In this document: positions 47,841 through 59,800 of the stretch, one piece after another
Layout of the letters: each line of letters opens with the position of its first letter
Numbering within the stretch: position 1 is the stretch's first letter
DNA from: Plotosus lineatus
Lineage: Eukaryota > Chordata > Actinopteri > Siluriformes > Plotosidae
Reading direction: 5' to 3'
Assembly: GCA_024760905.1 (NCBI GenBank)
Contig: CM045731.1
Coordinates: 53,500,001 to 53,564,000, forward strand
Length of the DNA stretch: 64,000 nt
Program-made: the position numbers and the translations under genes
The notes under the pieces: model-generated
What the model saw: the letters and a program-made list of their open reading frames with translations, nothing else
Databases searched by the model: none
Told to the model about the DNA's origin: nothing

Positions 47841-50800
47841 TAGTCCTTCTCAAAAAATTAGCATATTGTGATAAAGTTCATTATTTTCTGTAATGTACTG
47901 ATAAAAATAAACTTTCCGTTGGTGTGCAATGAATCTAAAATATATGAAATATTTCAGGTCTTTTATTGTTTTAATACTGATGATTTTGGCATACAGCTCA
48001 TGAAAACCCAAAATTCCTATCTCAAAAAATTAGCATATCATTAAAAGGTACTTTAAATGAGCTATTAACCTAATCATCTGAGTCAACCAATTAACTCTAA
48101 ACACCTGCAAAAGATTCCTGAGGCTTTTAAAAACTCCCAGCCTGGTTCATTACTCAAAACCGCAATCATGGATAAGACTGCCGACCTGACTGCTGTCCAG
48201 AAGGCCATCATTGACCCCCTTAAGCAAGAGGGTAAGACACAAAGAAATCCCTGAGCGACTAGGCTGTTCCCAGAGTGCTGTATCAAGCCACCTCAGTGGG
48301 ACGTCTGTGGGAAGGAAAAAGTGTGGCAGAAAACTGCACAACCAGAAGAGGTGATCAGACCCTGAGGAAGATTGTGGAGAAGGGCCGATTCCAGACCTTG
48401 GGGGACCTGTGGAAGCAGTGGACTGGGCTACAGGTGCCGCATTCCCCAGGTCAAGCCACTTTTGAACCAGAAACAGTGGCAAAAGCGCCTGACCTGGGCT
48501 ACAGAGAAGCAGCACTTTACTGTTGCTCAGTGGTCCAAAGTACTTTTTTCGGATGAAAGCAAATTTTGCATGTCATTTGAAAATCAAGGTGCCAGAGTCT
48601 GGAGGAAGACTGGGGAGAAGGAATTGCTAAAATGCCTGAAGTCCAGTGTCAAGTACCCACAGTCAGTGATGGTCTGGGGTGCCATATCAGCTGCTGGTGT
48701 TGGTCCACTGCGTTTTATCAAGGGCAGGGTCAATGCAGCTAGCTATCAGGAGATTTTGGAGCACTTCATGCTTCCATCTGCTGAAAAGCTTTATGGAGAT
48801 GAAGATTTCATTTTTCAGCACGACCTGGCACCTGTTCACAGTGCCAAAACCACTGCTAAATGGTTTACTGACCATGGTATTACTGTGCTCAATTGGCCTG
48901 CCAACTCTCCTGACCTGAACCCCAGAGAGAATCTGTGGGATATTGTGAAGAGAAAGTTGAGAGACACCAGACCCAACACTGTGGATGAGCTTAAGGCCGC
49001 TATTGAAGCATCCTGGGCCTCCATAACACCTCATCAGTGCCACAGGCTGATTGCCTCCATGCCACGCCGCATTGAAGCAGTCATTTCTGCAAAAGGATTC
49101 CTGACCAAGTATTGAGTGCATAACTGAACATAATTATTTGAAGGTTGACTTTTTTTGTATTAAAAACACTTTTTAAATTGGTCGGATGAAATATGCTAAT
49201 TTTTTGAGATCGGGATTTTTGGTTTTTCTTTACATTTTTGCCCAAATTATAAATATTAAAACAATAAAAGGCTTGGACTGCTTGTTGTGTGTAATGAATC
49301 TAAAATATACGAAAGTCTAATATTTATCAGTACATTACAGAAAATAATTAACTATCACAATATGCTAATTTTTTTAGAAGGACTAGTATATATCGGTTAT
49401 ATAGCATGTTACCCTCGTGTTAAGACATCGTCTCTGTGATCTTTGTGTTTACACTGTTTTGTGGACTTTTGTAACCCTAAGCAAATATGGTTGGTCAGAA
49501 GTGTAAGCCGACTAGCACGGGTACAAGTCTCATACACAGAGATGAATTAACTATCTGCTCGGATCAGCGCAATCTACCATGCATACTCAGTTAAGTAAAG
49601 AGAGTTGTAAAATGAATGAAAACCCGAATTCAATAAAGAAAGAACTCTCTGCTCTGCTGGTGATTCACATCAGTGTAGGCTGTGTTCTAAACAAGTTCAA
49701 CAGCACCCTTGCGCACTTGAAAGACCGGAAGTCTGTATAACCCACAGCAAGTACACTACTTTCGGTTTCGACCGCCTCACATATTCTAAGTGTTGACTGG
49801 CTGTTTTAAGCTTCATGTAAAGTGATTCGGTATAAATAAGTGACTTATGTGAAACTAATGTTGATATTATTTTACAATGTTATGTTTATAATTGATTTAG
49901 GGGTGTTTTATGAGATACTGTAATGGTATTTATGGATGTCTAGTACAGTATGAGCGTCATACATCACACGTCATACGTCACTGTACCAACTTACGTTTTT
50001 AATAGGTTCCGGATGGCCGAACGCAAGTTGAAAGTGAACGTAAGTCGGGGTGCGTCTGTACTTACTATTACTCTCTCTCGCTCTAGAGCAGGGGTCACCA
50101 ACCTTTTTGAAACAGAGCTACTTCTCGGGTACCAATTAATGTAAAGGGCTACCAGGTCGATACACACTTGTGACATAACAAATTAGCTAAATTTAACTGT
50201 AATTATATGTTATTATTAATAATTAATGATATTCATCTATGTCAGGGGTCAGGAACCTTGTTGACTAAGAGAGCCAAAAATAAATAAATTAAATTTAAAT
50301 CTAATTTAAATTATAAGCCAAATATATATTTTTTTAAGACTGGGACCAACAAGTTTGTAGTATAACACGACTCTGAATTTATTTTAAATAACATTGTTAA
50401 TAAGAAAAGTACTTCTTACCATTAATGCGACTTCTGATGCTGCATGGTTTTGCTGATAGCTTTGTCGTCTGGTTAATACGGGCTCAAGTTCAGCTGGTGG
50501 GTGTTAATATTTTTCATGTGTGAGGACTGCTCACGTGCGCATGTGGAGTGTTTATGTGACAGGAAGCGCATCCCAAGGCAATCAGCTGGTCTGCGGGTTC
50601 AAGTTTTTTCATTCTGTCCATTTGTGTTTTGCTTGCCAGCTCTGCTTGGCTTCTTGCACATGAGCTGATCAAAACGAGGGAAATTTAACCCCTTTACCCC
50701 AAAACAACTCGCGCAGGCTGTTGCATATAATACAATAAAATTAGAGTTTCAAGGTATCGGCCCTGCCCACACACTGGAGTATAGAAAGGATTGGCTCTCC

Positions 50801-53800
50801 GCTGTGTGCCACAGCAACAAAAGGCATTGAAAATAGATGTATAGATTGAAATACGTGAAATTTATTTATTTTTTTATTTGATGGCTTTTTTCTGTATTTT
50901 TATTGAAAGGACAGCGAAATTATGTATTAGTTATTCTGTTAAGAAAGGCCACCTGATTTATCGGAGAGCCAGATGCAGTCATCAAAAGAGCCATGGCTCG
51001 CGAGCCATAGGTTCCCGACCCCTGAACAGGCGACTCATGTTGTCCTTGTGGGCGACCTGGTGCCCACGGGCACCATGTTGGTGACCTCTGTTCTAGAGAG
51101 AGAGAGAGGGAAAGAGAGAGAGACCTGGAAGAGCGCTGCTAGTCTTTATAGCCCATGATTAAATGGAATCAAGTGTGTTTGTATAGCACTTTGCCTCGCC
51201 CCTCTCCAACGTCCAACTCATTTGTAAGAGACCATAAAAATCAACAGTGCAGTTAGAGTCTCACAACAGACCATAATATAGTATACTGTATTCAATATTT
51301 TTTTCACTTAATTTGCAGACCTATGGTATGAATTACGGTACTGTTAACTTCTGTTCAAATGACGACGGAACGGATTAAGACCTTTTACATTATTTGTAAT
51401 GGGAAAAGCGGATTGGTAATCCGAACAAATCAGAATCCGAACAGCTGTCTGGAACGTATTAAGTTCAAGTACTGAGGCTCCACTGTACTGTAAATCTTAG
51501 GTCTCTCTTAAGATTTGAGTACTCATGGACAGAGAGACAGAATCACGTACCAGGTGACTCAGGTGTTGCTGCACTTTCCACAACAAGTTGGACAAAATTT
51601 AAAGGGAAGAGCCCTGTGCTTCCACTAAGGGTGCCCTGACCCCAATCCTTATTTACATACGTTAATAATGTAATGATGTCGCCCTCACTGAACGTGAGCT
51701 CACCATCTTCACCTTGGAAGGCAAAGCAGGCTCTACACCTGAGGTAAGATTGAAAAACAGACAAATAAAGCCAAAGAGGTCAGAGAGAGATGGAAAACAA
51801 CATGAGACATAAAATACATATTAAAACCAAAACAGAGAAGCAGCGATAGAAAACCTGCTGCTAGTTTTCATCACTGGCTGCTGCTCCTCCATCTGGGGTT
51901 CTTTCTTCAGCTCCAGACTCTTCCAAGAGAACGATTCTTCCACCATCAAGTCCTGAGGCTGACCTTGTGTTTTCACACCTCCTAGGAAATCTGATGGCTT
52001 TGTTGGACTCGCCACGTCATCAAAAACAACAAGAAGCTTCTCCTTCTGCAGAAGCATAACCTTTCATATAACTGAGGTTTAGAGCAGCATGTGTGTCTTG
52101 GGGCATGTTTGAGGGTAGGATAGGTACCTGAGGGTAGGATTCTTCAGGATCACTGCTACTGTTTACTCTAGTGTTTCCTTGAGGGGGTTTGCCCTGCAAT
52201 ACACATGGACAATTTCATAAACCTAATAATTTTCATATGAACTAAAGAACATCACAATATGAAACTTCTAAAGAGCTCCAACTCTTTAAACTTATGCCTT
52301 ACTTTATATGTTTTGTACAGAGGATGCCCAGGTTTTGGTCTTGGGGGCAATGGTGGTCCTCGCTTGACTTCCTTGGAACCTGAGTGCTGATTGTTTGTGG
52401 CAGGAGCCTGGGAAGAACCAAGTGATTTACTCGATTTGATTGGAGGAGGACGAGCAGGAAGCAGTTTGCCATGACTGGCTCTAGAAAATAGAGCATATTA
52501 TTTAAATGGCAAAAAGCTCAATAGGGAGGGAGTAGGGATGGGGATTCATGTAAAGATGGCACACTTTGAATGGGAAAGGTTTTCTAGACTTACTGACGTG
52601 GCACTGATGGACTGTATTTGCGAACACTTTCAGCACCAACAGCATCCTGAAAACACACAAAATACTTTATCATACATCCATATTTTAATGACAGTCTTTT
52701 ATATACTGTATGTTGATAACAGTAATTATTACCTTAAAAACAAACATTAAAAAAAGAACATACACAAAAATAAACATACTGTAATATTATTTACCTGTTT
52801 AGAAGGAGTGTATATTGGTGGAGGTTTCCTCTGGGATGGGGGTATATCTGGACCTAAGCACATTAAATGCATTGATCAGCATTTTGGTTGTTCAAAATAG
52901 AGTAGAAATACCCTTAGCCCAGTCCAAAGGGAAATTAATGATTAGTCTTAAAACAATCCGGTACTACCTAGTAGTTATGAAATTCAAGCAGGAGACACAC
53001 AGACATTCAACATTCATCATACAATCCGAGCTTTAAAGGAATTTGTAACAATCATCTTTTATCCACTGTCTCTACTGCAACCTTGGAAAAAAGTTCATGA
53101 GGCACTCATGGTGTAATGTACCTCCACCATATAGCAAATTGTAGCATAGTGTAGCAAAGAGACCCTATATGGGTTTTAATGACCCATGTGCTCATCTTAC
53201 AAAACACAAATCCTTTTATGACTTTGTATTAGTGTTCCATAGTAAGGGTATGTCTATCAGCACTCATCATTAGCATCGTTAGTGCCTAAAATCCTGCCGC
53301 ACTGATCTGGACCTTTTAAGATCACACAAGGTCAAACATAATTGTATAAATGTGAAAGTGTGTCTCCTCCACAGGTTTTTGGTCACTTTGTTTCTGAAAT
53401 ATAAGACGTCTTAGTGGTTAAGTCTGTAGGTTACTGATCCAAAGATCAAGGGTCAAGCCTCAGTACCATCAAGCTGCCACCTTCAATTGCTCAGTTGTAT
53501 AAAAATGCTAAATGTAAGCTGTCTGGAGAAGGGTGTCTACCAGATAACATAGATGTACATGTAAATACAAGAAATTTCAATTTAACATGCAAAAATGTCC
53601 ATCTCCAGAATGTTGTGACACTGTTCTGACCTTTATCCCGGACACAGATTTTTCAAAATCAATTCCATTATGGGTCTCAGGTAGGGCAGTATCCCCACCA
53701 CAGTTGGTGAAAATCCATATAAGAGTGTGGTCAGGATTATGTTTTCAACAAAATGAAAAACTCACAAATGATGGTGATTACAATACAGTGAGGAATTTCC

Positions 53801-56800
53801 TTTTGGCTTTTTCCCTTCATCAGGGGTCGCTACAGCGAATGATTAGCACGTTTGATTTGACATAGGTTTTTACATCAGATGCCCTTCCTGACATCCCTTT
53901 AGCAAGGGACAAAAACACGCTGATGGCTCTGCAGCTACTCTTTACGAAAGTCAGCAATGGTTCTTTTACATGTCTCTCACCATAGACAGTGAGAGATGTG
54001 GCTCGCCTTTGACAACCCAGTTAGCTGCACTGCGGGGGACAGTGACAACCTTGTGGAGAGCGGAACTCGAACCCCCAACCTTAGGATCAGCGATCCATCA
54101 CCCTATACCACCAGGCCACCACTGCCCCAGTGATTACAATACAGTAAACCCCCGATCCTGAAAATCCGCGAATTATTCATGTGGTATTAAAACCCTATGT
54201 ATGATATCACATGTGCTAAAATATGCTTCTTAAATGCATTCTATAGAGTCTTACTCGTTAATACAGTAATGTAGTAAAATATAGTTATAATGTAAAATGT
54301 AAATTAAGTAAAATGTAGATTAAGTAAAAAGTTTTTAATTTTGTACTGTGATGAATAAATCGATTAGGCTCCTTGGCCGAAGCTAGAGAAGATGCAGGGC
54401 GTTTGAGTGGCATCATATGGCTTAAATAATCATTAAAAACACACTAAAAAACCCTGTGAATTCACAGTTCTAGCAATCACATTGATGACATGTACGCGAA
54501 GGAGGGAAAAAAAGGTGTAAACATCATCTGCAACCAATCAGCAGGAGGGAGAAACAAAAGCTCTTAGCCATTGGCTAAATTTGAATCCCATGCCAGTAAT
54601 TTCCGGGGCTGCCGCTAATCAGAGAGTATGCAGGGCCGCGAACACTGAACTGGCAAGGGCTTACTGTACAGTCGGGAAAACATGATCAAAAGGTATTTCC
54701 GGACAGAAATGATCAAAGAAGTTGTTTATCATACAACAGGTTTGTATCAACCTTTGTGTTCTTATTCCTTTCTCCTTATAAAAACTAATTTATCATTTTT
54801 ATGCAGAAGACACATGGTATATAGATTAACTTGCCTCTGCTGAAGGGTTTGATTGCTCCAGACCTCACAGAAGCAGCTACAGTTAAGTCCTGAACTCCTA
54901 AAGTTCTTCGAGAAAAGTTATGCAATTCTTCTGCAGGCTCCTGGGTGGGAGGTCCAGACCTTCGAGCAGCCAAAGGAGGTCTGGGGGGTAGACTGATTCG
55001 ACAGGGCTCGGTTTTCTCCTCTGTAGAACCTTGTTGCTGGGGTACTGATGATTTTTTCACCAGTGGTCTGGGAGCAGGAACTGGATGAACCGATGGCTTG
55101 GTTTGTTGTCCTGAAGAAGTTTTGGTCTCTTCCACACACTGTGGTGGGTCACACAGTTTTGAAACGATGGACGGTTTGGGAGTTCTTGGTCGTGGCTCTG
55201 GTCTTGCAATAGTTTCCAAAGGTTCAGATGAAAGTGGGGGAACAGGCCGGCTTTCAAACATGACATGTTCCTCATCACCACTCTTCTCATTTTGGTCACT
55301 TTCATCATGCTGGTCACTTTGGACGTCTTGTTTATCACCACCAAACACGTCTAACAGGTCCTGTAAATACTTATTAGATGTAAGGTCTAAATCAGTGTCT
55401 GTAAAACCAGCAAAAACACCCTTGGCATCATTATCTTGAAGGCGAACCAAGGTCTGAACTTCGACCTCTCTTGTTACTGCTTGATCCTGAGGCTCCTCTT
55501 TAATTGCAGGCTGCATTAAAGCTTTGGAGCGAGGGCGTGGCCTAGGGCGTAGTGAAACCTCCTGAGAGGAATGAGCAGAAACAGGAGTCAATGGTTCCAG
55601 TGCATGAGTGAAGTCGGTTTGTACTCCAAACAGCTCACCACTAGGGTGTGTTGGAGTGTGTGTGGAACAGGATGGATCAGGCTCATCCAGCTCAATCAAA
55701 GAGTCTGTGTGCACAAGGACTGGCTTGGCAGGTTTAGGAGTGAGCGGAGGGGCGGGGCGAGGTGGTTTTGGAGGTCTGTGCACTGGAAAAACAAAACAAG
55801 AAACATGTTCAGTGAGAGAATGACAACCAGCGACAATGAAGTCCATGAGCTCCTATATGTATTTAATAAAAATTTCTGTGTGTGAAGTTTGGTTCTTTAG
55901 CTTTGAGTATGATATTTGTGCATTGTATAAACGGTTCAATCTTCACTTATGTGGAATTATACAGGACTTACTTGATGGTTTGGTACAGCTCTCTGACTCT
56001 GATGGCTCTGGCTCGGTTTGTGTGGCGATGGTGGCAGTGTGATGCGAAGTGGAGGATGAAGAGGATGGTGACACTGAGGAAGACGGTGAAGGGGAGGAGG
56101 AAGAAAAAGGGACAGTGGGAGGCTGGGTATTCTGCTCCCGACTTTTTTCTCGAATAACCTGTTCATATGAAGGTGGGGGAAGCTGGAGAAAAGAAAACAC
56201 TGATCTCAACACAACCCTGCCACTATAGCACTTAACCCTCTACTACAGTAAATAGGAAAAATGTTCCTTACCTGTACTGTAACAGAACTAGTCCAAGATG
56301 GCTGAGCAGGGGGCGGAGCAGGAGGAAACACCCCTGGTGGACCTGGGAACCATGAGTTTGTGGCAAGTGGTTCAGCTGCAACGATGGTGATCTCTGGACG
56401 CCTGCATCATCAAAACAGCCGATTAAAATATCATATTGATTACTAGAGATAAAACTATTGAAAGCTTGATTTTGATTACTGTATTCTTCGTCACCATATT
56501 CTGACTAGACACAGGAAGCATTTTTTGAAGCAGTCTCATGTGTCAATGTGTCAGTGCCATTCTAAGGTAAAGCTGTTAACAGGTTTTGGGGTGAGGGGGG
56601 GGGGGGGTCAGCTTTTGTGAATGCAGTTTCACACACTCCCTTTCTGGGGCAAGTGCTAAAGGAGGTGGAGGAGGTATAATTCTTAAAGTGTATACACATT
56701 TCTTTTTTTAATCTAAAAATTTCATGCCACAGGGAAGCACCAAAACGGTTAATTCAACAGCAGCATGGTTTTCACCACCTTCAAAACGATTATCAACCAA

Positions 56801-59800
56801 TATTCGACAACAAAAATGGTGATTTCTAATACTTCCACAAATAAAATGCCATTTTGGTGGAGGTATAGAGGTTTTGCAGTCACGTGACCACCGAGTAGCT
56901 GCCGCCATATTGGGGTGAAAACAAACTTACTTTACTGTACTTACTTTGGAGGTGCCTGTTTTTAGCGTGGTACATTATATAAATATGAATGTCGACAGCC
57001 GTAATACAATCCCAGTGCTTTCCAAGCTTCCAGGTAATTATGATAACGATCATAAACTACAGTATATTCAAAAACTACGGTTATCAGGGCTAACAAATGA
57101 CCCATACAGTAGGCCCTTGACATTCGCGGGGGTATGGTTACGAGCCCTCCCGCGAATCGAGATAATCCGCGAGTTCAGTACGTGGAAGTAAAACCCCATG
57201 TATGACGTCACATGCGCGAATGAGCAGCCAGCAGTAAAATATGTATCTATTACGTACGCTAAAATATGCTTCTTAAACACATTCTACAGACAGTCTTACT
57301 CATTAATACAGTATTAATGTAGTAAAATGTAGTCATGATTAAGAAAAATGTTAATTTTGTACCGAGATATTTAGTAATAAAATATATAAACATTAAGCCT
57401 ATACTGTTGTAAAGCACGTGTTTTAAAGTCTTTTTCAATTATTATTCCAGTACAGTACCTCAGTTAATTCTTAGAATGTTTGTGCGTGAGATTTTATGTT
57501 CTGTCGCATGTTTAACAAATGATACCAAAAGGATAAACTTGATTATGCTTCATGTCCTTTTACATTGAACTTTGAGTGACGTGTCCAAGATGGCGCTGCC
57601 TAGAGGGCAACCTCGTGTGTTTTATTTGTTTGTTTATGGTTTGCACTATGCTCGTCTATGATCGGTCGACCCTGCTACAGCATGAACAGCTTCAGCTTCG
57701 GGCAATAACTTAGATCTTGAGCAGCTATGCTATGCCCAGGCGGAGTTTTGAGATTTTCTGGTGCTTGGTTAGCATGCTTGGTTAGGAGCTCAGTGCTAGC
57801 GGATAGCGGCTAGGCCCAGACGGAACTCTGAGAGGCTTGGTTAGCACTTATGGCCATACTACGTACTTGAAAATGTTCATTCCCTTTGAAAAAAGATGGA
57901 TGAGCTTCATGCTCAGATTGCAGCGCAGAGGGATCTACAGGACTGTGTTTCTGTGAAACATGGCTTGAGGAGAGTACACCCGATAAGGCGATTATACCAG
58001 CCGGCTACATGGCCTTCATCCCCTGCTATTCCAAGCGCTGGAGTCGTCGTTCGGCCCCTTCCTGCCTCGGCTTCTTTGTTAGCCGGGATGCGGCTAGCAG
58101 CGCTAGTATGCTATGGAGCTGCATCCCGGCGAACAAGCCAAGTTGAACGTGCTTAGTTATAACTTAGCAGTGTATAACTAAGCAGAGCTGACATGCTATG
58201 GTAGGCAGCGAGCCGCATCCCAGCTATCCCAGTCTGGCCGGAAGTGCTAACCAAGCCTCTCAGAGCTCCGGGATCAGCCGGTAGCCGCTAACCAACTGCT
58301 AGCTAACCGCTAGCATGGAGCTCCGTAGCAAAGAATAGATAGAAGATAATTGCATGCTTAGTTGCCCGAAGCTGTTCATAGACGAGCACAGTGCAAAATA
58401 TGAACAAACAAATAAAAGAAATTAAAACGAACAAAGAAACAATTTGACTCTGAGAACTCCGCGACGTCGCCCTCTGTGCAGCGCTATCTTGGACACGTTA
58501 CTCCAACTTCAATGTAAAAGGACATGAAGAGTACTGTTAAACATACTACAGAACATAAAATCTCACGCATAAATATGAACTTAGAAAAAGATTTTAATAC
58601 AACAGTTCAGAGAAATGAGAAAGTCTTATATCTTCAGAAGAGACATCCAGCGTTTTCTATCGCTTAGCCAGAGAAGACAGTGTTTGAGTGGTATCAGAGA
58701 GCTTAACTGGTAATTAAAACACAGAAAAAAGAGGCTCATTGACAACTTGTGCGCGAATGAGTAAAAGGGGGCGGGACATCAGATAACCAATCAGCAGAAA
58801 GGAGGACTGCCATTGGCTGAATTTGAATCACGTGCTGGTTGCTGAGCAGACCGCATGTACTCAAACCACGAGTGCAAAACCGCGAATAGTCAAGGGCCTA
58901 CTGTACGTTTTGCCCTATGGTTTGTTTGTTAACTGCATGGATGAAGCAATGGACAGGATACCTGGTTTAACATACCCAGATATAACGTACGCACCAGATT
59001 TAACTGTAACAGTGTTTAATTCGTGTTATAACACACAACAAAACATGCCATTTTCCACTTTACTTCTTTAATCCCATAATGCATTTCAGAACCGGAATGT
59101 ACCAAGTTCCGGGGGGTTATCATTAACAATGAATGCTACACCAGATATCTATAATAATTTAATTAATCACACATCTGATTATACTCACGAAAAACTGAAA
59201 AGTTTCAAAGGGCTTAGAGTGTACCAATCATTGTTAATGATTACTCTCTCCGGAACTTGGTATATTCCGGTTCTGTAAATGCATTGTGGGATTAAACAAG
59301 TGAAGTGGAAACCAAAGAACGGCATGTTTGTTGTATGTGTTAGAACACGTATTAAAGACTGTTAAAGCTAAATCTGGGAAGCGTATGAGTATTTTTTTAT
59401 CTGGATGGGTTTCGGCACTTTGCGAGCATATGACACCCAGGAAAGCCTCTAATATCACCCATGGCAAGCTGTGTGAGGACACCAAATTATTAATCATGGC
59501 AAAGGTAATTATGACTCACATTTTTATCATTTTGCCTATATTATATATTAAGCACAAACATCTGGCTCTAAATCTATGAAGTATTATAAAAGTTATATTA
59601 TATATACTGTACATGTTATAATAAAGACTAAATAGCATTTTAGATGCCCTCAGCTTATAAATGGACACCATATATACAGTTAAATAGAATCAAACTGTGG
59701 TTAAGACAATAAATAATAATATATCTACTGATAAAAATTACTTGACTCCAACAAAATGTTCGCTACATACACGACTGGTAGGAGCTGGTCGCCAATCTGT

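Noticed and set aside
54821..54834. GTTAAT as donor of sh3d19 exon E
   Set aside because: It shifts exon F into a stop; the GC donor keeps the frame.
57896..58156. 86-codon ORF as a gene
   Set aside because: Lies in the core of a foldback element, with no recognisable domain or splice context.
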